64,000 nucleotides of DNA from assembly GCA_040768665.1 (NCBI GenBank), contig JAXGMN010000026.1:132149-196148 (forward strand), written 5' to 3'. Shown in pieces: positions 45,890 to 56,100 of the stretch. Source of the stretch: JABWBD01 sp040768665. Its GTDB lineage: Bacteria; Planctomycetota; Planctomycetia; Pirellulales; Thermoguttaceae. Positions within the stretch are counted from its first letter, which is position 1. Each line of letters opens with the position of its first letter. The notes beneath the pieces were generated by a model. The model searched no databases, was not told the DNA's origin, and saw nothing but the letters and a program-made list of their open reading frames with translations. A program made the position numbers and the translations under genes.

Positions 45890-46876
45890 TCACCCGGCGA
45901 GCGAGGCGTCGAGGCGCGCTGGGTCCAAGCCGGCGGAACGGAGGACCTCGAGCACACGGAGTTCGAAAGCTTCCCGGGGTTGAAAGCCGAGCATCATGCC
46001 GCACGTCGAGTCGAGCCAGCCGCGGCGGCGAAGGACGAATTTCAAGGTGTAGGAGAAATAGGAGAACGACTCTCCGATTTCGTCGAGCCGAAACAATTCG
46101 CAGAGATCGACGATCTGCTGCTGGTAGCGCGCGGCGGCCGGATCCTGCCGCTCCCGATACGCGTTGTAAAGAGCCACGTGCCATTCGGGAGCGACTCCCG
46201 CCATCGCCGCGACGCATCCGGCGCCGCCGAGTCGGAGGCTGTCGTGGATCAACCGTTCGCTTCCTTGCAAAAGGGACAGATTCGTGCCGGCGGTCGCTGC
46301 CACCAACTCGCGAAAACGGTCCAGGTCGACACTCGTATCCTTCATGGCGACGATGTTGGGGTGCTCGGCCAGGCGGGCGACCGTGTCGATGGCAAACTCC
46401 GTCGGCAGGCGACGATGGTGGTAGAGGGCCACGGGAATGGGAGAGGCATCGGCGATGGCGCGAGCGTAGGCCAGTAGTTCCGGCTGGCCGAACTTGAAGA
46501 ATCCCGGGGCCATGACGACGGCCACGTCGGCACCGTCGTCGGCCGCATTCCTGGCGTATTGAACGGTTTGGCGTACGCCGGTGCCTGTGGCGCCGCTGTA
46601 CAGGACCGCACGGCTGCCGAGGGCCTCGGCGGCGGCTTGGGTGAGACCGCGGCGGTCGCGCTCGTCCAAGAGAGGCATTTCGCCCGTCGATCCGGCGACG
46701 AAGACACCGTGGCAGCCGGCGTCGGCAAGCTTGCCGCAGAGCCGGCCGAGCGCTTGCGGGTCGACCTCTCCGGCAGGGCGGCACGGGGTGATGGTGACTG
46801 CGACGACGCCGCCGTAGAATTTCTTGGTTCTAGCCGTTTGGGAATTGTCGGTTCTTGCTTTGTCGCGCGGGTTCAT
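45890..46876 (-). CDS. Dihydrodipicolinate synthase/N-acetylneuraminate lyase family aldolase
   Basis: 328-residue class I aldolase barrel. GSTGE (62-66) is the substrate-binding loop, NIVAMKDTS holds the Schiff-base Lys179, and Tyr152 is in ALYHHRR where typical members have YNxPGR, so the active-site loop differs. The physiological substrate is probably a 2-keto sugar acid, not the diaminopimelate pathway aldehyde. It is divergent from the esterase at 47114, with the repeat element 46901-47014 starting 25 bases upstream of its ATG. Confidence 0.85.
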   Translation of the reverse strand: MNPRDKARTDNSQTARTKKFYGGVVAVTITPCRPAGEVDPQALGRLCGKLADAGCHGVFVAGSTGEMPLLDERDRRGLTQAAAEALGSRAVLYSGATGTGVRQTVQYARNAADDGADVAVVMAPGFFKFGQPELLAYARAIADASPIPVALYHHRRLPTEFAIDTVARLAEHPNIVAMKDTSVDLDRFRELVAATAGTNLSLLQGSERLIHDSLRLGGAGCVAAMAGVAPEWHVALYNAYRERQDPAAARYQQQIVDLCELFRLDEIGESFSYFSYTLKFVLRRRGWLDSTCGMMLGFQPREAFELRVLEVLRSAGLDPARLDASLAG

Positions 46877-46900
46877 TCGAGCTGATCCGATATGTTATTC

Positions 46901-47014
46901 GTAACCGTTCACGGCCGGGGACTGGTCCATTTTTCGGCCAAATCGAGTGTTTTGGCGTCAAAGACGTTGGCCGAAAACATCGACCTGTCCCCCTCTCTTC
47001 CCGTGAACGGTTAC
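46901..47014. repeat. gtaaccgttcac element, copy B1
   Basis: The terminal arms gtaaccgttcacgg (46901-46914) and ccgtgaacggttac (47001-47014) are perfectly inverted. Inside, ggggactggtccatttttcgg faces ccgaaaacatcgacctgtcccc (read in parts). It shares ends and core with 58649-58771 and with the half copy at 18632. I see no flanking direct repeat here. It occupies the shared promoter region of the DapA-like and esterase genes. Confidence 0.88.
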
Positions 47015-47113
47015 CGCTTTTCGATTAGGTCGACGTGCGTCAGCATAATGGCGCAAGCTGTCGGCCGCAATCGAAGAAGTAGAGTGCCGGGGAAAGCGAA
47101 AGATGCGCAAGCC

Positions 47114-47989
47114 ATGAAAGCAGATAGGCGATCGATGAAACTCGAAGCAATCCTTTTCGCTGCAGCCGTTTTGATTGCCGAAGCCGCTGCGGCATGCGGA
47201 CAAGCGGATGCACCGCAGAGCCGCGCAGAACGGATCAGGACAGGCGAGTTCCACAGCCGCGTGCTCGATGCGGACAAGCGGTTCACGGTGGTCTTGCCGA
47301 AAAACTACTCTCGCAGGCGGGCGGACTGGCCGGTTCTCTACCTGCTGCACGGCCGCGGGCGGACCGAGCGGTCGCTCGTCGAGGATCCGCGGGCTTGCCA
47401 TGCGCTCTTGGCGGCCCCGTTCGTAACGGTCTTGCCGGACGGTGACGACGGATGGTACATCGACTCGCCGGTTCGCAGCGCCGACCGCTATGCTTCTTAC
47501 CTGGAGGAAGTGATCGCCGCGTCCGAAGCGGAGTATGGACTGAGCCGGCGGCGGGAGGATCGGGCGCTGTCGGGCTGGTCGATGGGCGGGTACGGCTGCG
47601 TGCGGTTTGCCGAGACGCACCCGGACCGCTTCGCCGCGGTGGCTCCGATTATCGGCCTGCTCGACTTTCCCCGGCGAGGATTGCCGGAGGGACAAAGCTA
47701 CGACGTGCCGGTGAACCGGTTCGGAGATCGGCCGGAGGTGTGGCGGGAGTTCAATCCGATCAACCGAGTCGAAGCATTGCGAGACATGACGGTGCTGCTG
47801 ATCACGGCCGACCGGGCCTTCGATCGAACGATGAACGAGAACTTCCGTAATCGGCTTCTGGCGGAAGGAATCTCACATCGTTGGGTCGTGCTTCCGGGTG
47901 GCCACACGTTCGAGGTCGTCCGTGAAGCGATCCCGATGGTTGTTGACTTCACCGCGCAGAGCATCGCCGGCGACGCATTGCGACGATGA
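47114..47989 (+). CDS. Secreted esterase, putative tributyrin-esterase-like alpha/beta hydrolase
   Basis: 291 residues from ATG 47114, preferred over 47135 because it gives a basic n-region (MKADRRSMKLE) to the signal peptide. The catalytic Ser is in SGWSMGGYG, with PVLYLLHGRGR forming the oxyanion-hole side and PGGHTFEVV the His. Members of the esterase D/FrsA-like group hydrolyse short esters or deacetylate glycans. It is divergent from the DapA-family gene. Confidence 0.85.
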   Translation: MKADRRSMKLEAILFAAAVLIAEAAAACGQADAPQSRAERIRTGEFHSRVLDADKRFTVVLPKNYSRRRADWPVLYLLHGRGRTERSLVEDPRACHALLAAPFVTVLPDGDDGWYIDSPVRSADRYASYLEEVIAASEAEYGLSRRREDRALSGWSMGGYGCVRFAETHPDRFAAVAPIIGLLDFPRRGLPEGQSYDVPVNRFGDRPEVWREFNPINRVEALRDMTVLLITADRAFDRTMNENFRNRLLAEGISHRWVVLPGGHTFEVVREAIPMVVDFTAQSIAGDALRR

Positions 47990-48060
47990 ATCGCTGGCCC
48001 GGATAGGCCCCGACCGCCAGGATCGAGCGGCGGTCGGGGCAAGGCTCGGGCGCAGGTTCG

Positions 48061-48327
48061 TCAGTTTTCGGGAGTCTTTTCCGCAGCGGGCGTCTCCGCA
48101 GCGGGCGTCTCCGCAGCGGGCGTCTCCGCGGCGGCCGAGGGCGTCTCCGCGGGGGCCGATTCATCAGCCGGGAATGCCTCTGATGGAGATTCGGAAGACG
48201 GAGGGTACATGCCCTCGTCGGGATTGGCGCTGGGATTGCCGGCACCGTTTCCACCCCCGCCGCATCCAGCCAGCGCAGGTCCAAGGGCGAGAGTCAGTAG
48301 AAGCAGACAAATCGCTGCGTAACGCAT
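48061..48327 (-). CDS. Small lipoprotein with AETPA repeats
   Basis: 88 residues. The signal peptide ends in the lipobox LAGC, so Cys21 should be lipidated, followed by a Gly/Asn-rich segment and a tail of repeated Ala-Glu-Thr-Pro-Ala units. In DNA the unit ccgcagcgggcgtct occurs three times exactly at 48081-48125. It starts 62 bases after the DUF1559 stop; small lipoproteins are often found immediately downstream of DUF1559 genes in planctomycetes. Function unknown. Confidence 0.8.
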   Translation of the reverse strand: MRYAAICLLLLTLALGPALAGCGGGGNGAGNPSANPDEGMYPPSSESPSEAFPADESAPAETPSAAAETPAAETPAAETPAAEKTPEN

Positions 48328-48389
48328 AATGACGCGATCCTTTTGAAAATGGTTGAGGGGGACTCGCCAGTCGGGCCGGCCCCCGTGAA

Positions 48390-49442
48390 CTAAAACTCAC
48401 CGACAACCTCGCCGCCCGCTTTGGAACCGAGCGCGCCCCAGACGCCGTACCTGCTTGCGCCGGAATCGGGCTGCGGGACATTCAGGGTGCCGGTATCGAT
48501 CGTTTCACTGACAAAGCGAACCGAGCCGTCGGCAAGCAAAGCGTTCACGCCGCCAGGATGGTAACTCGTCGGCGGTTGCACCATGTCTCGCCCGTCGTTG
48601 TACGTCTGGCCGCCGTCGCGGCAAGCGGGAGAATTCGGCGCGAGAACGGTATTCAGCGCAACGTTCTCACACAGCCCATCGACCCACTGACCGCCGAAAT
48701 ACGCTCGGACGGTTCGGCCGGCTCGGTAGTACTGACCATCGGTGACGTCCTTGCACAGCGCGGGCGAATTGGCGAGGCCGCCGACACCGATCGTCATTGC
48801 CACCACGTAGCGGATTTCACCCTGCAGGGCGGTCCGATTGCTGAAGTAGCCCTTCAGACGCTCGCTCATGAGGATCGTGTTGCTGGTGCCGTCTCGGATG
48901 TCCGCTATCTTCGTCCACGCCCGCGCCGAGAAGACACCGCGGATCGAGGTATCGTAGGGGACGCTGGCGATCTGATCGCCGATCGAAAAGCCGTAATTGT
49001 GAAGGCCCAGTGTGTTGGTACTCAAGGCAGGCGTGCCGCCATCGGAGGGGCAAAGCACCATTTGCGGCGTGCTATCCCACGCCGACCAACGCGACCACGC
49101 GGACGGGCCTTCGGGCGGATGAGTGGCGTCGCCGGCCTTGATTCTGTCCCACATGGGGCCTTGCTCGAGATAAGGCAGCAGCGAGATGAAACCACTGCGG
49201 CGGTTCTCGTTGCCGCCAACCCCTGTGCCTGCCATTCGGGAGACGAAGGTCCCGAAGCTGTCGTGATAGTTGTGGTGAGCAAGCCCGAACTGCTTGAGGT
49301 TGTTGATGCACTGAGAGCGTCGAGCGGCCTCCCGCGCCGCCTGCACCGCCGGCAAGAGCAGCGCGATCAAGATACCGATAATCGCAATGACAACAAGCAA
49401 CTCGACGAGAGTAAACCCTCGTCGCTTTCGAAAGTCCGCCAT
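48390..49442 (-). CDS. DUF1559 pseudopilin-like protein
   Basis: 350 residues from the ATG at 49442, which has a strong GGAGGAC site; the frame extends to 49607. RKRRGFTLVELLVVIAIIGI is a prepilin cleavage and methylation motif (Gly-Phe with Glu at +5), followed by ALLLPAVQAAREAARRSQC, the DUF1559 signature, and a beta-rich C-terminal domain ending with an H-x-G-G-x-N stretch (YHPGGVNALLADGSVRFV). DUF1559 proteins are numerous in Planctomycetota; their role is not known. Confidence 0.95.
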   Translation of the reverse strand: MADFRKRRGFTLVELLVVIAIIGILIALLLPAVQAAREAARRSQCINNLKQFGLAHHNYHDSFGTFVSRMAGTGVGGNENRRSGFISLLPYLEQGPMWDRIKAGDATHPPEGPSAWSRWSAWDSTPQMVLCPSDGGTPALSTNTLGLHNYGFSIGDQIASVPYDTSIRGVFSARAWTKIADIRDGTSNTILMSERLKGYFSNRTALQGEIRYVVAMTIGVGGLANSPALCKDVTDGQYYRAGRTVRAYFGGQWVDGLCENVALNTVLAPNSPACRDGGQTYNDGRDMVQPPTSYHPGGVNALLADGSVRFVSETIDTGTLNVPQPDSGASRYGVWGALGSKAGGEVVGEF

Positions 49443-49820
49443 GAGTCCTGTCCTCCGAAGATTGAGATAGAACGATGCCACAACAGGGAAATGGGGCACC
49501 GGCCGAGCCGAGCTTGCTCGGCCGCGCATGCAATGCTGCGAAAGATGCCCTTCTCCACCCATCGACCAATCCAACCGGCGATAGAGCCTATCTCTTCTCA
49601 CCGACAATGTCGTGGATTGGCCTAAACTCAGTTATAGTCGCACTTGTCAGAAGATCAAGCCGTTGGCGAAAATACTTCGCGTTTGCCCATTGCAGCGCTT
49701 TCTGATCCACCCATTCGTGGTGACAGATTTTTTGATGTAACAAGATTCGTTTCGGCGTTCGCGGGGCAAGCCATAGGAGATTCCAGTTGCCCAAGGATTC
49801 TCCCCGCGCTCAAACCATGC
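49443..49820. other. Intergenic region, nothing firm
   Basis: 378 bases between the DUF1559 start and the symporter stop. A 68-codon minus frame (49588-49794) has plausible composition but no family resemblance and no good ribosome site. The GC content seems lower here than around it. Confidence 0.4.
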
Positions 49821-51698
49821 CTACTCGCGGATCTCGTCGAGCGGCTTTCGGTGGCCGATTGGAATCAGGCTGACCAGCATTCCAACGGCTACTTGAATTG
49901 CAAGCCCCAGGGGCATCGCCCAGAGGAAACTGATGCCGCGCGTGCCGGTCAGCTCGTACCAGAAGTTCACGGCAACGACGGTGGCCAGGCCGAACGCCGC
50001 GCCGACCAGCGTGCCGGGGCCCGTGGCCCAGCGGACGAACAGGGCCATGAAAAAGAGCCCGAACAAGGGCGCCGTCAGCAGGTTGCAGACTTTGTAGGCG
50101 ATCTCCAGCAGGTTGCCTTTGACCAGGCCGACCAGCGAACTGAGCAGAACGACCACCACCCCGATGAGAATCGAGACGATCTTGGCCGTTTTTACACGGC
50201 TGGAATCGGACTGCTCGCGGCGGCGGAAGCGGTCGAGGAAATCGACCGTGATCACCGAGCAGGAGGAATTCACTCCCGAGGAAAGGCTCGACATCGCCGC
50301 CGCCAGGAGTCCGGCGAGCACGATCCCGGTGACCCCGGTAGGCAGTCCGTAGGCGATGAAGTGCGGGAACAGTTGGTCGGCGTCGGACATCATCCGCCCG
50401 CCGTCGGCGAGCATCGAAGGTTCGAGGCGGACGTACGTCAACAGCGCCAGCCCGACAAGACTTACCAGGAATAATGCCAGCGCGCTGGCCGAGAGCGCGT
50501 AGATGAGCATCCGCCGCGCCGAGCGCGCGTCTTTGGTGGCCAGGTAGCGCTGGATGGCCATCTGGTCGGAGCCCGAGGTACAAACGTACCAGACAAAGGT
50601 GGAAATCAGTGCGCCGGCGAACGTGATGCGGGCCTCGGGGTCGTAGCCCCATTTGGGCTCGGGCCAGTGCGCGAGCCATTCGGTCGGCCACCACTCGGAG
50701 AACCCGCCGGCCCGATGGCTCACCAGCATAATCGTGAGAATTGCCCCCGCGAAGAGGATGCCGGACTGAACCGCGTCGGTGACGACCACGGCGCGGAGCC
50801 CGCCCATCGACGTGTAGGCGACGGTAATCGCGCCCAGCGCGGCGCAGATCCAGGGCGCGGTCGACGGATCGAGCCCGGTGAGCGGGATGAGGACCTTCGT
50901 GGTCGTCGCGTAGATGATCACGGCCATCCACATCAGCCGCAGCGAGAGGAAGAAGACCGAGCCGAGCATCCGCACTCCCAGCCCGAGTCGCACCTCCAGG
51001 ATCTCGTAGGCGCTGGTGACCTTCAGCCGCATGATGTACGGGATGAGCAGCCAACCGACCACCAAAGCGATCAGGGGATACGAAGCCACTTTGCCCAGTG
51101 CCAGGATCGGCCCGTACTTGATCATCTCGCCGGGCAGGGCAAGATAGGTGACGGTGCTGAGCATGGTCGCGAAGAGCGAGAGCCCGACCATCAGCGGCTT
51201 CATGCGGCGGCTACCGAGGAGATAATCCTCGCGCGTACGGCTGCGACGCGAATAGTACCAGCCGATCGCGAGCAGCCCGAGGGCGTACAGCCCGATGACG
51301 GCCCAGTCGAGCCAGGGCAATCCGTTGCGGACGGCGGGCAAACAGTCCCTCGCGACGAGGTACCGGCCGGCCTGCGCGGATGCCTCGGTGCGTGTGTCGT
51401 CCAGGCCTTGGCGGAGCACCGCGACCGCCTGGTCACAGAGTTCCTTGTCGACCGGAGTGCTTCCTTGCGCGGCTGGGTGACCGCCCCAGGGGACCAGCAC
51501 CCATGCCAAGCCGGCTACGCCAACGCAGATTGCACAGCGAGCAAGTGATCGTTCGGCCGGCATCCGCACCGTCAATCCGATTTCTCCCTTTGCGTCGACG
51601 ACCTGGACCACCGGCCGTTCTTTTTCATTCCACCCGTGGAAATTTCCAATTGCCGCGGGCGTTTCACCGGGGCAGCCCGTCTGTTGAGCTATTGACAC
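49821..51698 (-). CDS. Sodium/solute symporter (SSS family)
   Basis: 625 residues as given, with GTG start; an ATG at 51563 would drop 45 residues and begin directly at the first helix, so the start is uncertain. About 13-14 helices. SSS features include YTSMGGLRAVVVTDAVQ, the SDQMAIQRYLATKD segment, and SSLSSGVNSSCSVIT. Odd for the family is a periplasmic N-terminal stretch (ELCDQAVAVLRQGLDD) after a first helix. Substrate unclear; sugars, sialic acid or amino acids are typical. The gene is divergent from the RND operon. Confidence 0.88.
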   Translation of the reverse strand: MSIAQQTGCPGETPAAIGNFHGWNEKERPVVQVVDAKGEIGLTVRMPAERSLARCAICVGVAGLAWVLVPWGGHPAAQGSTPVDKELCDQAVAVLRQGLDDTRTEASAQAGRYLVARDCLPAVRNGLPWLDWAVIGLYALGLLAIGWYYSRRSRTREDYLLGSRRMKPLMVGLSLFATMLSTVTYLALPGEMIKYGPILALGKVASYPLIALVVGWLLIPYIMRLKVTSAYEILEVRLGLGVRMLGSVFFLSLRLMWMAVIIYATTTKVLIPLTGLDPSTAPWICAALGAITVAYTSMGGLRAVVVTDAVQSGILFAGAILTIMLVSHRAGGFSEWWPTEWLAHWPEPKWGYDPEARITFAGALISTFVWYVCTSGSDQMAIQRYLATKDARSARRMLIYALSASALALFLVSLVGLALLTYVRLEPSMLADGGRMMSDADQLFPHFIAYGLPTGVTGIVLAGLLAAAMSSLSSGVNSSCSVITVDFLDRFRRREQSDSSRVKTAKIVSILIGVVVVLLSSLVGLVKGNLLEIAYKVCNLLTAPLFGLFFMALFVRWATGPGTLVGAAFGLATVVAVNFWYELTGTRGISFLWAMPLGLAIQVAVGMLVSLIPIGHRKPLDEIRE

Positions 51699-51858
51699 AC
51701 CGTAAGCGATCTGGATAGTCTAGTTAGTAGATTAGCATACCCGGCCAAGAGTCGAATCACAAACCCGGACTCGGCCGCCGAAATCCTGCCGGGCAGTTTT
51801 GACCGCGAGGCATGCCGCATCGTGCGTCTGGGCTGCACCCCTCGCCTGTGGTGTGAAG

Positions 51859-53169
51859 ATGAACGCTTCACGTTCTCGTTATTGGGTCCTCCTCGGATCT
51901 CTCACGCTCAGCGGCCTGCTGGCCGGGGCGTTGATCGCCTCAGTGGCTGTGCGCAGCGTCGCCGAGCGGCAGCTTGGCGACGCCGAGTTTCTCCGAAAGC
52001 GACTCGAACAACTCGACGGGCAGAGCCCGGCAGCCGCGGCGCAGCCGGCGCTGGTGCGGGTGGCCCTGGCCCAGCAGAAGAAGATTCAACCGCAGCGGTC
52101 GATTGTCGGCCGGCTGATTGAGATCAAGAAGGCCACGGTAGCCAGCGAGGTCACCGGCAGAATTACGCAGATGCCGGTGGAAGAGGGGACGGCGGTCATG
52201 GAGGGCGAGACCCTGCTGGCCCAAGTCGACGACGTCTGGTGCCGACTGGCCGTGGAGCAGGCTCGCGCGAAGGTGGCATCGACGGAAGCCCAACTCAAGT
52301 ACGAGTTGATCGAACTGGCGCGATACGGAGAACTAAAAGAGAAGAACGCGATTTCCCAGAGCGAAATCGATTCCAAGCAAGCCCAGGTCGCCGAGCTCCA
52401 GGCGAATCTGGCCGAGGCCAAAGCGGTGGTCGAGCAGGAAAGCGAGCGAGCCATCCGCTCGGCAATCTACGCCCCTTTCAATGGAACCGTGGTTGAGAAA
52501 TACGCCGAGCTCGGCTCCCATGTTTCCCTGGGCACGCCGATCGTCGACGTCGTCTATCGCGGGCAGGTCGATGCCAGGCTGATGGTCCCGGAGTCGGTGA
52601 TCAACCTGGTTCACGTCGGCCGAAGCCTGCCGATCCAGATCGATCCGTTGAAGGAAAAAGTCGTGGGTACGGTCGTTTCCATCACCCCCTACGGGCCGTC
52701 GGCGTCGAGGACGTTTCCGGTCCGCGTCCGCCTGGACGATGCCGGCGGACGAATCAAGGTCGGGATGAGCGTAACCGCGACCATCGCCACGGCGGCGGAG
52801 CATGAGGCGCTCGTCGTCACGCGCGACGCCGTGCTGATCCGTCCCGACGGTTCGACGGTATGGGTCGCACTGCGCGGCGAGGATGGCGATACGGTAACGG
52901 TTCAGCCGGTGCCGGTGACGATTTCGGCGAGAATGCACGATGAGTACGCCGTGGAACCCGAAACCGACCGCGGGCGGAAACTGCTCACGGCGGGCGCCTC
53001 GGTCGTTGTGGAGGGCGCCGAGCGGCTCACGCCGGACCAGCAGGTCCGAATTGTGACACTCGAGGAACAGCCCGCCGAGGTTGCAAAGGCGAACGCGGGC
53101 GTCGAGCAGTCGGCCCCGGCGCCTTCGTCGGACCATACCGGCCGACCGGCGAAGCGGCAGGAGAGCTGA
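51859..53169 (+). CDS. RND efflux periplasmic adaptor (MFP)
   Basis: 436 residues from ATG 51859. A membrane anchor (LLGSLTLSGLLAGALIAS) precedes the alpha-hairpin (ARAKVASTEAQLKYELIE, EKNAISQSEIDSKQAQVAEL), lipoyl halves (VTGRITQMPVEEGTAVMEGE, IYAPFNGTVVEKYAELGSHV) and a beta-barrel (VPESVINLVHVG). A CDS-like C-terminal tail is Glu/Ala/Pro-rich. The stop is one base before the RND permease start, so translation is coupled. Outer-membrane channel gene not in the window. Confidence 0.92.
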   Translation: MNASRSRYWVLLGSLTLSGLLAGALIASVAVRSVAERQLGDAEFLRKRLEQLDGQSPAAAAQPALVRVALAQQKKIQPQRSIVGRLIEIKKATVASEVTGRITQMPVEEGTAVMEGETLLAQVDDVWCRLAVEQARAKVASTEAQLKYELIELARYGELKEKNAISQSEIDSKQAQVAELQANLAEAKAVVEQESERAIRSAIYAPFNGTVVEKYAELGSHVSLGTPIVDVVYRGQVDARLMVPESVINLVHVGRSLPIQIDPLKEKVVGTVVSITPYGPSASRTFPVRVRLDDAGGRIKVGMSVTATIATAAEHEALVVTRDAVLIRPDGSTVWVALRGEDGDTVTVQPVPVTISARMHDEYAVEPETDRGRKLLTAGASVVVEGAERLTPDQQVRIVTLEEQPAEVAKANAGVEQSAPAPSSDHTGRPAKRQES

Positions 53170-53170
53170 C

Positions 53171-56100
53171 GTGGACCTGATCCGTTTCTCAATTGAAAAC
53201 CCGGTAAAGGTCGCCGTCGGCGTGATTCTCATCCTGCTGTTCGGCGTGATCTCGCTCACGGCGATCCCGATCCAGCTTACTCCGGACGTCGAGCGGCCGG
53301 TGGTCACCGTCCGCACGGAGTGGCGGGGCAGAAGCCCGGAGGAGATCGAAGAGTCGATCCTGATCGAGCAGGAGGAAAAGCTCAAGACCCTGCAAGGCCT
53401 GTGGAAGATGACCTCCACGGCAGATCTGGGCCGCGCGATGATCACGCTTGAGTTCAACGTCGGGTTCCCGATCACCCGCGCCCTTCAGGAAGTGGCCAGC
53501 CGGCTGGACGAGGTGCGCGAATATCCCGACGACGTCGACCGGCCGGTGATCCGGGCCTCCGACTCGGCGAGCGACGACGCGGTGGCCTACGGCCTGCTGG
53601 AGGCCGAGGACCCGGATTACGAGGTGGCCCGCTGCTACGACTTCGCCGACCGATTCGTGAAACCCGCCCTGGAGCGAATCCCCGGTGTCGCGGAGATCGG
53701 CATCTTTGGCGGGCGCGAGCACCAGGTGCAAGTGCGGTTTCATCCGGTGGCGCTCGCACAGCGGGGCATCACGATCGACGAGTTTCGCAATGCTCTGCGG
53801 ATGGACAATGTCAACGAGTCGGCAGGCGACATGGCCCATGGCCGGCAAGATGTGCGATTCCGCGTAATGGGCCAGTTCGAATCGCTCGAACCGTTGCGGC
53901 GGACCATCGTCAAGAACGACGCCGAGGGCGTGCCCATCCGCGTCGAAGACGTTGCCGACGTGGTGCTCGATCTGGAGAAGAAGGTGTACTTCGACCAGTG
54001 CAAGGGCAAGACGTCGATGACGGTCTACGTGAAGCGGGAGACGGGGGCCAATGTGCTGGACATCATGGACGACGTCCGCCGGGTGCTGGCGGAGTTGAAC
54101 GCCCCCGGCGGCCTGTTGCGGTCGTACAAGAACGACCGCTACGGACTCAGCCTGCGACTGGTCGCCGACGACACGTATTACATCCATCGTTCCGTGGGAC
54201 TGGTGCAGGAAAACATGGTCGTCGGCGGGGGCCTGGCCGTGCTCGTGCTGCTTCTCTTCCTGCGGAGCACGCGCCCGACGTTGATCATCGCCGTCGCAAT
54301 CCCGATCTCCGTGGTCGGAACGTTCGTGGTCATGGCGCTGACGGGGCGGAACCTGAACGTGATTTCGCTGGCCGGGCTCAGCTTCGCGGTCGGTATGGTT
54401 GTCGACAACGCCATCGTGGTACTGGAGAACATCGATCGCCACATGGCGATGGGCGAGAGGGCCGTCGAGGCGGCCTACCGGGGCACCAAGGAAGTCTGGG
54501 GGGCGATCCTGTCTTCGACTTTGACCACGGTGGCCGTCTTCGCGCCGGTATTGACGATCCAGGAGGAAAGCGGGCAACTGTTTTACGACATCGCCCTGGC
54601 CGTATCCGCCGCGGTGGTTCTCTCACTCGTGGTCTCGGTCACGGTGATCCCGACTGCCGGCACCAAATTCCTCCGCAGCCGCCGAAAGACGCACGGACCG
54701 CTCGGCAAGGCCTTGCACTCGCTTTTCGGTCTTGCTCCGCTCTTGGAATGGGGCTGCGACACGTTCGCGCGGATCATCCATCTGATGACCTACCGCAGCC
54801 TTGCCGGGGCCTGGCTTCGGGTGGTGGTCATCGCGGCGATTACCATTGCGGCAGTCGGTCTGAGCTGGGCCCTGATGCTTCCGGCGAGCTACCTGCCGGA
54901 CGGCAACAAGAACTTCACGTTCGGGATGATGTTCAATCCGCCCGGCTATTCGCTCGAACAGAACACTTCGGTGGCCGAGCGGCTGGAAGACTCGGTTCGC
55001 CCCTACTGGGAAGCGAAAAATTCCGAGGAAGCCGGAGCGATCGCTCCGCTGGTCGACATGCAGACGGGCAAGCCGATCGAGAACGTTCCCGCCCTGGACG
55101 AGTTCTTTTTCGTCGTCTCGAGGGGCCGCGTGTTCATGATGACGACCAGCAAGGACCCGGAGAACGTCCGGCCGGTCAAGGCGATCCTCACCCGCGCCAT
55201 GAGCAAGATCCCCGGCAGCTACGGCTATTCATCGCAGCGGTCGATTTTCGGCCGCAACTCGGGCGGATCGAATTCGATCGAAGTGGAGGTCGTCGGCACG
55301 GACATGCAGCGGCTCAAGTCGAGCGCCGCCTACTTGCAGAACCAACTCATGGCGACGTTCTCCAGGTTTGCCGTCCGGAGCGACCCAATGACCTTCAACG
55401 AGGCCGGGCCCGAGCGGCAGGTTGTGATCGACCAGGTTCGCGCCAAGGAACTCGGACTGAACGTGCAGTCGCTCGCCGTGGCCGCGCGGGCGCTGATCGA
55501 CGGCGCGGTCGTCGGCGACTTCAACTTCGACGGCGACAACATCGACCTGGTGGTCATTCGCGACCCGCACATCGAACTTACCCCCGATGACCTCGCCGAG
55601 GTGCCGCTGGCCGTGGCCGAGGAAGACGGCCGCAGGGCAATCCTGCCACTGGGCGACGTGGTCCACTTCGTCGAGGCCGACGCCTCGCAGTCGATCCGCC
55701 GGGTGGAACAGCGCCGCGCGGTGACGTTCACGGTCAACCCTCCTGCCGAGATGGCCCTGGAAGAGGCACAGGCGAAGATCGACGAACTGGTCGCGGCCGC
55801 TCGGCGGGCGGGCGGCATGGCTTCCGACGTGCGGGTCAACCTGTCCGGCAATGCCGACAAGCTCACGCAGGTCCGCACGGCGCTGTTGGGCGACTGGACG
55901 GGTTGGAATGTCGAATCTTTGAAGAGCGTGGGACTGAGCCGGTTCTTCCTTGCGCTCTTGATCACGTATCTGCTGATGGCGGCGCTGTTCGAGAGCTTTC
56001 TTTATCCGTTCGTGATCCTGTTAAGCGTGCCTTTGGCCACGGTGGGCGGATTCATCGGCCTGCGGTTCGTCCGCGTAATGGATCCGACACAGCAGTTGGA

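Noticed and set aside
49588..49794. 68-codon minus-strand frame between DUF1559 and the symporter
   Set aside because: Plausible composition only; no ribosome site, family or neighbour support.
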